From the NCBI GenBank assembly GCA_025517465.1, contig JAOPKE010000004.1:262165-326164 (forward strand): a stretch of 64,000 bases of DNA, written 5' to 3'. Source of the DNA: Halobacteria archaeon HArc-gm2 (GTDB lineage: Archaea; Halobacteriota; Halobacteria; Halobacteriales; Haloarculaceae). The position numbers and the translations under genes were made by a program. This document shows, piece by piece, positions 1-7,807 of the stretch. Numbering within the stretch: the stretch's first letter is position 1; every line of letters starts with the position of its first letter. The notes beneath the pieces are model-generated. The model did not search any database. It was given only the letters and a program-made list of their open reading frames with translations, and had not been told where the DNA came from.

Positions 1-989
1 GGAGCCTCACCCGTCGTCTCGACCGACACCTCGCACTGGTGCATCCCGGCGGCGTGGTCGAGGACGTCGTCCGCGCGCTCGCGCATGTACTCCATGAGCT
101 GGGTCGTCTCGCCGCGGACCTCGCCCTCGATGGTGGCCTGCTCGGGGACGATGTTCGTCGCGGTGCCGCCCTCGACGACGCCGGCGTTGACGCGAGTCGC
201 GCCGCCCTCGTTTCGCGGGATGGCGTAGAGGTTCTGGACGGCGGCGGCCATCGCCTGTACGGCGTTGCGGCCCTGGGCCGGGTGACCGCCGGCGTGGGCC
301 GGTTCGCCGGTGAAGTTCGCCGCGAACTGGCTGACGGCGAGGAAGTCGGTGATGCCGGCGACGACCTCGCCGGTCGTGTGGTCGAGACCGACGTGGACGG
401 CCAGGAACGAGTCGACGTCGTCGAGGTGGCCGCTCTCGGCGACGGGTTTCGCCCCGCCGACGACCTCTTCGGCTGGCTGGAAGAGAACTTTCAGCGTCCC
501 CTCGAAGTCGCTCTCGGCGACGGCCTCCAGGACGCCGAGGCCGAAGACGGCGTGGGCGTCGTGGCCGCAGGCGTGCATCGCGCCGGTCTCCGAACGGAAC
601 CCCTCGTCCGCGGGAAGGTGACCCGGGTCGGTCGATTCCTCGCGCGGCAGGCCATCGATGTCGACGCGCAAACCGACGGTGGGCCCAGGTCCCTTCTCCA
701 GCACGGCGAGGACTCCGGTGTTGCCACCTCGGAGTCGTTCGAGGACGTCGGGGTCAGCGCCGGCATCGCGTGCGCGGTCGTACCAGCGGTCGAGTTCGTC
801 GGCGTCGGGGACGGCGAGGCGGTCCTCGGGCGAGTAGAGGTCCGGACCGACGTACTGGCGGTCGACGCCGATGCGGTCCAGCTCGTCGACGATTCGTGCA
901 GTCGTGTAGAACTCGCACCACGCGGGCTCTGGATGACGGTGTAACTCGCGTCGGAGCGAGACGAGTCGGTCGAAGCGGTCGGCGTCCAT
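1..989 (-). CDS. M20 family amidohydrolase, AbgA/AbgB-like, 3' end outside window
   Basis: The gene starts at 989 and runs off the window at position 1, so about 329 residues are visible. The protein opens with an HRHPE motif and has MHACGHDAH near residues 132-140, the metal-binding signature of M20D peptidases. A second metal-site stretch, QPAEEVVGGAKP, follows. The relatives are zinc- or cobalt-dependent carboxypeptidases and aminoacylases that split amide bonds in N-acyl amino acids or p-aminobenzoyl-glutamate. The long segment between the HRHPE motif and the metal site (RWYDRARDAG region) resembles AbgA more than HipO. The substrate cannot be told from sequence. No obvious operon partner lies upstream; the next gene is on the same strand 74 bases away. 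Confidence 0.85.
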   Translation of the reverse strand, partial: MDADRFDRLVSLRRELHRHPEPAWCEFYTTARIVDELDRIGVDRQYVGPDLYSPEDRLAVPDADELDRWYDRARDAGADPDVLERLRGGNTGVLAVLEKGPGPTVGLRVDIDGLPREESTDPGHLPADEGFRSETGAMHACGHDAHAVFGLGVLEAVAESDFEGTLKVLFQPAEEVVGGAKPVAESGHLDDVDSFLAVHVGLDHTTGEVVAGITDFLAVSQFAANFTGEPAHAGGHPAQGRNAVQAMAAAVQNLYAIPRNEGGATRVNAGVVEGGTATNIVPEQATIEGEVRGETTQLMEYMRERADDVLDHAAGMHQCEVSVETTGEA

Positions 990-1016
990 ACCCGAGCGAC
1001 GACGCCGGAGAACTTA

Positions 1017-1082
1017 GGATCAGTTGCCGGGAGTCCGGGGATCAGTTGCCGGAGAACCGGGGATCAGTTGCCTGCGTGCGTA
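1017..1082. repeat. 22-nt tandem repeat, three copies, spanning the stop codon of the S10-like gene
   Basis: Units begin at 1017, 1039 and 1061, each starting ggatcagttgcc. The third unit holds the true 3' end and TGA stop (1064-1066) of the S10-like gene. The two extra copies lie just downstream and repeat the same stop. Units 1 and 2 differ at few positions. The pattern suggests slippage duplication of the gene end. Confidence 0.85.
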
Positions 1083-1390
1083 CGCTGTTCGACTTCGGCC
1101 TCGACGTGGATCCCCTCGGGATACTCGCTGCCGGCGACGTCGCGGGCGAAGTCCTCGTACCCGACGATCTCGATGGTGCGCGTGTAGACGGTGTACTCCC
1201 AGGACTCGAAGCGGGCGCTCCCGGGACCGAGGGTCTTCGACTGGGGCACCCGGAGGTGCTCGGGGGGGCTCGGGTGTGGCCCCTTCAACTCGACGCCCTT
1301 GCGCGAGGCGCGGCGCTTGATGTCGTCGACGACGTCGTCGAGACGGTGCCGGTCCCCGCTTTCCAGGGTGAGTTTGGTGACGAACGGCAT
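1064..1390 (-). CDS. uS10/mL48-type ribosomal protein S10-like protein
   Basis: This is a 108-residue protein beginning MPFVTKLTLESGDR. It has the alpha/beta S10 fold pattern: an N-terminal strand, a helix that includes VVDDIKRRA, and the S10-like loop KGPHPSPPEHLRVPQSK that resembles the tRNA-facing loop of uS10. Haloarchaea carry a canonical uS10 elsewhere plus this shorter paralogue, whose role is not established. The start at 1390 is chosen because the similarity begins there; an upstream extension to 1486 is Arg-rich and looks like shadow coding. It is divergent from the NUDIX gene. Confidence 0.7.
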   Translation of the reverse strand: MPFVTKLTLESGDRHRLDDVVDDIKRRASRKGVELKGPHPSPPEHLRVPQSKTLGPGSARFESWEYTVYTRTIEIVGYEDFARDVAGSEYPEGIHVEAEVEQRTHAGN

Positions 1391-1517
1391 CTGTCGATCC
1401 GTCCGAATGCGAGGGTGAAAAGCGCACCTCTTCGTGGGCGGCATGTCACTCGTCCACCACGAGTGGCCACGCGCGCGTCGCTGCACCCGGTCTGGCCGTC
1501 GGGCGTCCGATATGCTC

Positions 1518-1525
1518 TTAAGTTA
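1518..1525 (+). promoter_or_regulatory. TATA box for the NUDIX gene, leaderless start
   Basis: TTAAGTTA lies 21-28 nt before the ATG at 1546. This spacing fits transcription starting at or next to the initiation codon. It supports the ATG at 1546 over the in-frame TTG at 1540. Confidence 0.5.
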
Positions 1526-1545
1526 CGGTCGTATACCCGTTGATA

Positions 1546-1998
1546 ATGATAGAGGCCACGAGCGCGGGAGCCATCCTCTTTCGCGACACGCGTGGCCGGC
1601 GGGAGTACCTGCTGCTCAAGAGCCGCCCGGGTGACTGGGAGTTCCCCAAAGGTGGGGTCGAGGGCGAAGAGGAGCTACAACAGACCGCCATACGCGAAGT
1701 GAAAGAGGAGGCCGGAATCGGCGATTTCCGGCTGTTAGACGGCTTTCGCAAAGACTACGACTACGTCTTCGAGGCGAACGGGAAGACCATCCACAAGACG
1801 GTCCACCTGTTCGTCGCGAAATCGTACGAGGCGTCGGCAGAACTGTCCAACGAACACCGCGACCTGCAGTGGCGCGACTACGAGCAGGCGATCAACACGG
1901 TCACGCAGGACGGCCCCCGCGAGATCCTCGAAGAGGCCCACGAGTTCCTCGACGAGAAACTCGAAGCGGGCGAGGACGAAGAAGAAGTCGAGGAGTAG
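1546..1998 (+). CDS. NUDIX hydrolase, bis(5'-nucleosyl)-tetraphosphatase-like
   Basis: The protein has 150 residues. The Nudix box covers about residues 36-58: G36, E42, R50-E51 and E54-E55 with G57, so all canonical metal and catalytic positions are present. The short acidic protein with WEFPKGG before the box resembles the archaeal diadenosine tetraphosphatase (Ap4A hydrolase) group, which clears alarmone dinucleotides. The C-terminus is an acidic tail (EDEEEVEE) of the haloadaptation type. It is a single gene, convergent with the zinc-ribbon gene downstream; the two are separated by a nested inverted repeat. The substrate is inferred from family resemblance only. Confidence 0.85.
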   Translation: MIEATSAGAILFRDTRGRREYLLLKSRPGDWEFPKGGVEGEEELQQTAIREVKEEAGIGDFRLLDGFRKDYDYVFEANGKTIHKTVHLFVAKSYEASAELSNEHRDLQWRDYEQAINTVTQDGPREILEEAHEFLDEKLEAGEDEEEVEE

Positions 1999-2060
1999 CG
2001 CGTCCGATAACGCGGTCCCGGTCCCAGTTCACCCCGGTTCGAGAGCGGCGCATCCGGATC

Positions 2061-2142
2061 ATAGTGGTGGTTGTAAGCCCGTACTGTCGTTCGACGTGGC
2101 CGGTACCGTCGAACGCCGGAACAAAGTTACAACCACCACTAT
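2061..2142. repeat. Nested inverted repeat between convergent genes
   Basis: The outer arms are perfect 16-mers: ATAGTGGTGGTTGTAA at 2061-2076 and its complement at 2127-2142. Inside them is a second perfect 9-bp pair, CGTTCGACG at 2088-2096 and its complement at 2108-2116. Short CCGGATC/GATCCGG segments (2054-2060, 2154-2160) flank the outer arms. The right arm touches the stop codon of the minus-strand gene. It could be a bidirectional terminator or a small mobile element. Confidence 0.8.
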
Positions 2143-2696
2143 CAGTCGACGACGATCCGGCCGGCGTTGATCTTCTCGGCCTGGTCGTAGGCGTCGTAGG
2201 CGGCGACGACGTGGACGAACAGTTCGACGGGGGCCCAGACGAGGAAGAAGATGCCGAGCGTCAGCGTCGTGACGACGAACGCGACGAACTCCCACACCAT
2301 CCAGCCGACGAAGACGATGGCACCGCGGCTGACCTGTCCGTTGTACAGCTGCCCGACGCCGGGGAGGAGGAAGGAGAGGACGGCGCTGACGCCGGACTCC
2401 TTCTCGTCGCTCGATCCGGACCCGGGGGCCACCTGGCGGACGCCACACTCCGGACAGATCTCCGCGTCGCGACTGATCTCGGCACCGCAGTCCGTGCAGT
2501 ACTTGGTGTCACCGACCGCGTCGCTGGCTGCCGAAGATGCACCCGTGCTGGCGGTCGAGGAGCCATCGGCAGCCGATTCGGCCGCTCCGGTGGCCGACGC
2601 AGCCCCGCCGGCATTGCGGTCGTCCTCGGTCACCGCGTCGTCCGACGTCTCCGCGGCCGTCTGGTCCCGATCGTCCTCCCGTTCGTCCTCAGACAT
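2142..2696 (-). CDS. Zinc-ribbon plus TM2-like membrane protein
   Basis: This 184-residue protein has three parts. Residues 1-70 are low-complexity, acidic and Ala/Ser-rich. Next comes a CxxC...CxxC zinc ribbon (CTDCG then CPECG). The C-terminal half has two or three hydrophobic segments, including LSFLLPGVGQLYNG, the signature of TM2-type domains. Such proteins are common in haloarchaea and their function is unknown. The start at 2696 gives MSEDERED; the longer frame to 2717 adds residues before the usual acidic N-terminus. It is not in an operon. Confidence 0.75.
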   Translation of the reverse strand: MSEDEREDDRDQTAAETSDDAVTEDDRNAGGAASATGAAESAADGSSTASTGASSAASDAVGDTKYCTDCGAEISRDAEICPECGVRQVAPGSGSSDEKESGVSAVLSFLLPGVGQLYNGQVSRGAIVFVGWMVWEFVAFVVTTLTLGIFFLVWAPVELFVHVVAAYDAYDQAEKINAGRIVVD

Positions 2697-2816
2697 ACCC
2701 GTGAAGCTACGTGTCACGGTCTTAAAACTGCCGTCGAGGCGGGTCGAAACCAGACGCTAGAGCTCGTCTCGCAACGGTACGATATCGGAACCGGTCCCTC
2801 GCTCCCGCGTCGGGCA

Positions 2817-2824
2817 GTATATTA
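2817..2824 (+). promoter_or_regulatory. TATA box for the DUF5787 gene
   Basis: GTATATTA sits 23-30 nt before a GTG at 2847. Because haloarchaeal leaderless transcripts start about 25 nt after the box, it argues for the GTG as the true start codon. Confidence 0.5.
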
Positions 2825-2846
2825 CGCCCCGGGTCTTTCGGCCGGT

Positions 2847-3884
2847 GTGGTCGACAGCGAGTTCGCGTTCGAACTGCGGGTCTGCCAGTGGGCCGAGGAC
2901 AACTGGCCACCCACTGGTTCGAACGACCCACCCGCCATCGTCGCCCGGCAGCTCGGCACGAAACGACGCCGGTGGGACACCATCGTCGTCGAGTGCGACC
3001 CCGCGGAGCTCCGCCAGCGAGCCCGCTTCGGCGAGAAGCGCCTCGACTCGGACCTCCTCGATATCCTTCCCCACGCGCCCGCGGAGTGGGAGTGGTACCA
3101 GGACGCCCTCCCGGACCCGGGCTACCCCTGGCAGTACGTCCGCGAGGCGATACATCGGGCGGGGGACCGGGGCATTCTCGACACCCGCAAGCGCGGGAAC
3201 AAGATAGAAATTCGGCGCACGTACGAGTATCCCGACTGGGTCGAGCGCGTCGTCGCCATCGAGAACAAACCGGACCTGGACGCCAGCGCGGCCCGCGACC
3301 TGGCCCCGCAACTCCACCGCGACGTTGCCCTCGGCCTGGCCGACGAGGTGTGGGTCGCCACAGCCGCCACCGGCGAGACGGTCGAACCCATCCTGCTGGA
3401 GGACCTGCCGGTCGACGCCGGCGTCCTGACGCTCGACGTCGACGCGGACGAGGCCGAGACTTCCTGGCATCCACGGACGCTCGCCGTCGACGAGCCCGGG
3501 ACCCAGATCCTGGAGAATCCCGGTCCGAGCGAGCACGCGACGACGGCGGGCCGGTTCGAGTACGCCGACCCCGAGTGGAAGGCACAGAAGCGCCTGGAAA
3601 TCGCCGAGCGAGCCTACGAACGTGGCTGGCGGTCGTTCGCCGACACGATGCGACCCGACTGCCGGCACTTCCAGCTTCGGGCTGACGAGACTGGCTTCGT
3701 CCCCCACTGCACGGCGAAGGGGCGGACGCCGACCGCCAGCGAGTGTCGACACTCCTGTCCGTCGTTCGAACCCGAACCACCGGTCTGGCGCTCGCGCGGC
3801 TGGCCAATCGAGGGCGGCCCTGGAAAGGGTATCAAGCGACTGCTCGCCGACCAGCGACGGCGTGAGCGGCCGGGACTGGACTAG
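2847..3884 (+). CDS. DUF5787 family protein, possible PD-(D/E)XK nuclease with Cys cluster
   Basis: This is a 345-residue protein, set to a GTG start by the TATA box spacing. It belongs to a haloarchaeal family of unknown function. Visible features are Cys13 in LRVCQW, a strand with Asp44 (WDTIVVEC), a strand ending IENK (E139-x-K141), Gln155 in the following helix, and four C-terminal cysteines at about 272, 288, 300 and 304. One early Cys, a D/E-x-K core and clustered C-terminal Cys is the layout of Cas4/AddB-type iron-sulfur nucleases. That reading is my inference; a zinc site is the alternative. It is a single gene with no linked repair or CRISPR genes. Confidence 0.75.
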   Translation: MVDSEFAFELRVCQWAEDNWPPTGSNDPPAIVARQLGTKRRRWDTIVVECDPAELRQRARFGEKRLDSDLLDILPHAPAEWEWYQDALPDPGYPWQYVREAIHRAGDRGILDTRKRGNKIEIRRTYEYPDWVERVVAIENKPDLDASAARDLAPQLHRDVALGLADEVWVATAATGETVEPILLEDLPVDAGVLTLDVDADEAETSWHPRTLAVDEPGTQILENPGPSEHATTAGRFEYADPEWKAQKRLEIAERAYERGWRSFADTMRPDCRHFQLRADETGFVPHCTAKGRTPTASECRHSCPSFEPEPPVWRSRGWPIEGGPGKGIKRLLADQRRRERPGLD

Positions 3885-4040
3885 CGGTATCGGTGGGCTC
3901 TGACTCTTCAGAGACAAGCCCGACGAATCGTCGATCGGTAGACCTCTAAACAGATCACTGGTTTTTATCTCGGACATAATCGGTTTTGTCGGGAAATGAC
4001 TCCGCAAACCCTGTCGCAATTGCCTTCTCACTCCAACCGG

Positions 4041-4062
4041 GCAAGTAATTCAACTGACTTGC
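4041..4062. promoter_or_regulatory. Inverted repeat just upstream of the Lrp/AsnC gene
   Basis: GCAAGT and ACTTGC are separated by 10 nt, ending 16 nt before the ATG at 4079. The position would suit autoregulation by the Lrp-family product. A possible TATA element (tttttatc) lies near 3961-3968. A GAGGTGA run at 4071-4077 abuts the start with unusually tight spacing. Confidence 0.35.
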
Positions 4063-4078
4063 TCCCGAATGAGGTGAC

Positions 4079-4591
4079 ATGGCCGATGATCCACTCAACA
4101 ATCTCGACCGCCGTATCCTGCACCTGCTTCAGGTGGATGCCCGTGGTGCCACTGACACAGACATTGGCGAGGAAACTGACGTGACCGGGACGACAGTCCA
4201 TAATCGGATCAAGCAACTCGAGGAGCAAGGGGTCATTCTCGGGTATAATCCAGAGATCAATTACGAGGAGGCAGGCTACCCGATGCGCGTCCTGTTTATC
4301 TGTTCGACTGAACTCTCCAAACGGTCGGAAATGGCCGAGAAAGCACTTGACGTACAGGGTGTCGTCAATGTCCGGGAGATGTTGTCGGGTGAGGAGAACC
4401 TCCACATCGAAGTCGTGGCCGAAGCAACCTCCGACGTGAAAGAAAGTACTGAGCAGTTAGACGCACTTGGACTCCGCATTATAAGTAGTAATATACTTGC
4501 AGAGGAGCATATCCAGCCCTGGAATCATTTCCACCAGGAGATGGCTGGTAAACCCGACACACTGTCAGAAAGCGAATCTACTGAGGAATAA
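4079..4591 (+). CDS. Lrp/AsnC family transcriptional regulator
   Basis: This 170-residue protein has an N-terminal helix-turn-helix (NLDRRILHLLQ to TTVHNRIKQLEEQG, about residues 8-50). A RAM-like alpha/beta domain with GVVNVREMLSGEENLHIEV follows, then a polar tail. Lrp/AsnC proteins bind DNA as dimers or octamers and often sense amino acids. It is clearly paralogous to the regulator at 31965, sharing the EINYEEAGY-type segment. The local base composition is lower in GC than the flanks, and no metabolic target is adjacent. It lies tandem to the DUF7344 gene 173 bases downstream and may belong to a transferred patch. Confidence 0.9.
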   Translation: MADDPLNNLDRRILHLLQVDARGATDTDIGEETDVTGTTVHNRIKQLEEQGVILGYNPEINYEEAGYPMRVLFICSTELSKRSEMAEKALDVQGVVNVREMLSGEENLHIEVVAEATSDVKESTEQLDALGLRIISSNILAEEHIQPWNHFHQEMAGKPDTLSESESTEE

Positions 4592-4763
4592 TCTTCGCCA
4601 GTAATGCGCCATTAGTTGGACTATTGAAGGTATGACGGCGTGCTTGACTGCTACCGTTCGTTTTGCTTGGGAAAGTCAATCAATCATCGCTCCCCACGTA
4701 GATTTATCAAAAGTGTATAATTACAACTAGGGAGACATTATACGGCTTCGGCCCAATCGATAG

Positions 4764-5126
4764 ATGATGACAACGATGAATACATCACGACTGAACGAGA
4801 CCTTCGACCTTCTGACTCATCCACATCGTCGGTACGTGTTGTATCATTTGAAAAACAAAACCGGAGACGTTGGCATCGAGCCACTTGCAGCCGCGATTGC
4901 CGATTCGGACGAGGTCCACCCGGGGATGGAACGGGCCACCAGTATTGACGAGATCAAGACGAAGCTGTATCACACCCACCTCCCGAAACTCGCGGAGGCC
5001 GGCTTCATTACAGTTGGTCCAACCATGGACTCCATTGTACTTGCGGCACCGGACGGACTCGATCGCTTCCTCGCTGAATCGGCGCCGATCGATGGCTATG
5101 AAGACACCATTACCACTGCGGATTAG
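4764..5126 (+). CDS. DUF7344 winged-helix regulator
   Basis: A 120-residue protein with the family opening ETFDLLTHPHRRYVLYHL, a winged-helix core, and the KLYHTHLPKLAEAGF recognition-helix region around residues 70-85. Members are haloarchaeal HTH proteins, probably transcription factors; targets are unknown. Three ATGs compete (4764, 4767, 4776); the first is used. AT-rich promoter-like sequence (agtgtataatta near 4713-4724) leaves a leader of about 15-25 nt. It shares the lower-GC patch with the upstream Lrp gene. A GC-rich relative is at 17770. Confidence 0.8.
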   Translation: MMTTMNTSRLNETFDLLTHPHRRYVLYHLKNKTGDVGIEPLAAAIADSDEVHPGMERATSIDEIKTKLYHTHLPKLAEAGFITVGPTMDSIVLAAPDGLDRFLAESAPIDGYEDTITTAD

Positions 5127-5244
5127 TTAGCCGAATGTAACTCTCTGGGTCCCAGGCAGGTGTGTTATATCGTTGCCCTGTAATGCCCCGGTTTCAGTGG
5201 ACGGCAGTCCTGTGTGACCGTCGACGAACCCCGGAGAACGACGA

Positions 5245-5721
5245 CTATTCCTCCAGCGTCTCGACGTCGAGCTGGTCGCGCTCGACGGCCAGCCGGAACG
5301 TCGGCACCGTCTTCTTGACCGTCTCGACGACGCCCTTGTCGACCAAGCTTCGCAGGGCCGAGCGGACCTCGTCGACGGTCGGGTCCCGTCCCGTCTCGCG
5401 CACGTCGTGGAGCACCGAGACGACGCTCTGGCTGTCCTCGTCGGGGCCGGCGATGACCTCGAGAATCGCCGACTGGAGCGCAGTGACGGCGATAGTCTGC
5501 CCTTCGGCGTCGGGGCCGCCGACCAGTTCGACCGCCTCCGGCGTCGCGCAGATGAGGCTGTCCTCGTTGCGGTAGTAGTACTCCTTGAGTTCGTTCTCGA
5601 GGAACTGGTGGACCTCGCTCCCGCTCTCCATGTCCCACCGGTCCTGGAGTTCGGCGTTCTTCGTGGGCTGGAGTTCGACGACGTCCACGAGCCGTTCCCG
5701 TGCCTCCTCCGAGAGTGCCAT
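5245..5721 (-). CDS. DUF5797 family protein, winged-helix-like
   Basis: This 158-residue acidic protein starts MALSEEARERLVD. It contains a YYYRNEDSLICAT segment in its first half and ends with a helix-rich block that includes RSALRSLVDKGVVETVKK and resembles a winged helix-turn-helix. The family is restricted to haloarchaea and has no assigned function. The start at 5721 is preferred over an upstream Arg-rich extension. It lies 50 bases downstream of, and on the same strand as, the ABC permease, so it could be the last gene of that transcript. Confidence 0.7.
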   Translation of the reverse strand: MALSEEARERLVDVVELQPTKNAELQDRWDMESGSEVHQFLENELKEYYYRNEDSLICATPEAVELVGGPDAEGQTIAVTALQSAILEVIAGPDEDSQSVVSVLHDVRETGRDPTVDEVRSALRSLVDKGVVETVKKTVPTFRLAVERDQLDVETLEE

Positions 5722-5771
5722 CGCGTGTTGGTACGACGAGGGGGCTATAAGGTGGTTCTGGAGTAGCCCCG

Positions 5772-7007
5772 TCACTCGTGGCGCAGCGCGTCGATAGGGT
5801 CGACGCGGGCGGCGCGCCAGGCCGGGTAGAGCCCCGAGACGACGCCGACGAGCACGCCCACGGCGACGGCGAGGGCCATCCAGACCGGTGCGAGCGCGAA
5901 CGACACCTCGGCGTATCGCGTCGCGGCCCACCCGACGACGAGGCCGAGCGGGACACCCACCGCGGAGCCGGCCAGCCCAAGCAGCGCGGCCTCGAACAGG
6001 AACAGCTGCATGACGTCGCGGTTGCGCGCGCCGACGGCCTTCATGATCCCGATCTCGCGAGTCCGCTCGGTGACGCTAACGAGCATGATGTTGGCGATGC
6101 CGATGGCCCCGACGACGAGGGCGATCACGGCGATACCGGTGACGAAGCGGGTGATCTGGCCGATCACGTCGCCGATCTGTTCGGCGAAGTCGCCGCTGGT
6201 CCGGGCGACGAGTTCCACGTCGTCGCTCTTCAGCTGGCCGGCGTCCGACTCGTTCGCCAGGTACGCCGCGACCGACTGCTCGACGGCCTCGGTCCGGGCA
6301 GGGTCGGCGACGACGGTCACCTGTGGGTACGCCAGCTGGTTGACGCCGACGGTCGGGCTCTCGACGACGGTCCGGTAGAACGGGTCGGCTGGGACGTAGA
6401 TCCGGGGTTGCTGGCCGAACCCGCCGACGGGTAACTCGCCCGCTGTCCCGTTGACGATACCGACGACAGTCACGTTCCGGGCCCCGCCGTCGGACAGTTC
6501 CAGCCGCAGTTCGTCGCCGACAGAGAGGTTCTCTCGAAACCCGGTCGCAGCCTCCTCGTTCACCACTGCTTCCGCGGCGCCCAGTTCGAACGGTCGGCCG
6601 GCGACGGTCGAACCGTTCGAGAACGTCTCCGGAACCGTCGCTGTCACCTGTTGCCTGGCGACCGTCTCGTTCCCGTGGGTGACGGCGCTCACCTGGACGA
6701 TACCCTGGGGGACGACGGCCCGCACGCCGTCGATGTCGCGGATCTGGTTCACGTCGTAGGCAGTAAAGAGCGGCTGGACCGCCCGGTCGAACCCGTCGTC
6801 GTCTTCGGGAGACGCGAAGACGTAGACGTTGTTCGCGCCCGAGCCCTCCAGGTCACCCAGGACCTCCGCCTCGACGCTGGCACCGAACGTCGCGAACGTG
6901 ACGACGGAGGCGATACCGATGACGATACCCAGGACGGTCAGGACCGACCGGAGCCTGTGGGACCGGATCGACCGCACCGCCATCGAGACCGCTTCTCGCG
7001 GGTTCAT
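5772..7007 (-). CDS. ABC transporter permease, MacB/FtsX family
   Basis: A 411-residue integral membrane protein with the MacB layout. One N-terminal transmembrane helix (RSVLTVLGIVIGIASVV, about residues 20-40) is followed by a large extracellular MacB_PCD-type domain of about 230 residues and three C-terminal helices. The C-terminal block carries EIGIMKAVGARNRDV, the FtsX signature that contacts the ATPase. It pairs with the ATP-binding gene, whose 3' end overlaps its start by 4 bases. Such pairs work as mechanotransmission systems on lipoproteins or exported peptides rather than as classical channels. The substrate is unknown; the nearby LolA-like gene is a suggestive neighbour. Confidence 0.9.
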   Translation of the reverse strand: MNPREAVSMAVRSIRSHRLRSVLTVLGIVIGIASVVTFATFGASVEAEVLGDLEGSGANNVYVFASPEDDDGFDRAVQPLFTAYDVNQIRDIDGVRAVVPQGIVQVSAVTHGNETVARQQVTATVPETFSNGSTVAGRPFELGAAEAVVNEEAATGFRENLSVGDELRLELSDGGARNVTVVGIVNGTAGELPVGGFGQQPRIYVPADPFYRTVVESPTVGVNQLAYPQVTVVADPARTEAVEQSVAAYLANESDAGQLKSDDVELVARTSGDFAEQIGDVIGQITRFVTGIAVIALVVGAIGIANIMLVSVTERTREIGIMKAVGARNRDVMQLFLFEAALLGLAGSAVGVPLGLVVGWAATRYAEVSFALAPVWMALAVAVGVLVGVVSGLYPAWRAARVDPIDALRHE

Positions 7008-7708
7008 CGGTCGCCGAGGTCCTCTATCCGCTCGATAGTTCCGTCGCGAACGTGGACGATGCGCTCGGCGTGCTCGGCGATGCGGCGCTCGTGGGTCACC
7101 AGCAGGATGGTGTGGCCGTCGGCGTGCAACTCGCCGAGGAGCGCCATGATCCGGTCGCCGGTCTCCGTGTCGACGTTGCCGGTCGGTTCGTCGGCGAGGA
7201 TGATCGCGGGATCCGTCGCGAGCGCACGCGCGATGGCGACGCGCTGTCGCTGACCGCCGCTCAGCTCGGTCGGGAGGTGTGAGAGGCGGTCGCCCAGTCC
7301 CACGTCTTCGAGCAGCTCGCGTGCGCGCTCGGTACGGTCGGCGCGGCCCCAGCCGTCGAAGACCAGCGGCAGGGCGACGTTCTCGACGGCCGTGAGCCGC
7401 GGCATCAGATTGAACGTCTGGAAGACGAAGCCGACGTCGGTGCCCCGGACCGCCGCGAGTTCGTCCTCGCTGGCGGTCGAGAGGTCGCGCCCGTCGACGG
7501 TGACGCGACCCTCGTCGGGCGTATCCAGGCCGCCGACGAGGTTGAGCAGGGTGCTCTTGCCCGACCCGCTCGGTCCCATCACGGCCGTGTAGGACCCGGC
7601 GTCGAGCGAGAGCGACACGCCGGCCATCGCCTCGACGACGCCGCCGACGTAGTACGTCTTCCGGACGTCGGCGAGTTCGACCACGGGCGCGGCGCTGGCG
7701 GAGCCCAT
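7004..7708 (-). CDS. ABC transporter ATP-binding protein, LolD/MacB type
   Basis: A 234-residue ATPase with Walker A GPSGSGKST near residues 46-54, a Q-loop (GFVFQTFNLMP), the signature LSGGQRQRVAIARAL, Walker B ILADEPTG and an H-loop (LLVTHE). The sequence class is the LolCDE/MacB branch. It overlaps the downstream permease by 4 bases, so the two are translationally coupled. It is divergent from the LolA-like gene at 7808. It would energise the permease from the cytoplasmic face. Confidence 0.93.
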   Translation of the reverse strand: MGSASAAPVVELADVRKTYYVGGVVEAMAGVSLSLDAGSYTAVMGPSGSGKSTLLNLVGGLDTPDEGRVTVDGRDLSTASEDELAAVRGTDVGFVFQTFNLMPRLTAVENVALPLVFDGWGRADRTERARELLEDVGLGDRLSHLPTELSGGQRQRVAIARALATDPAIILADEPTGNVDTETGDRIMALLGELHADGHTILLVTHERRIAEHAERIVHVRDGTIERIEDLGDR

Positions 7709-7807
7709 CGGTCGATCCGTCGTGTTGGAACGGTATCAGGTTTGGTGAGAACGAGTGGCCCGTAACTGGCGAGAATCAACTTTCCAGCCCCGGGCCAAGA
7801 TCACCCG

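Noticed and set aside
39-944. Long plus-strand frame of 301 codons
   Set aside because: It mirrors the M20 amidohydrolase on the minus strand; high-GC third positions keep antisense frames open.
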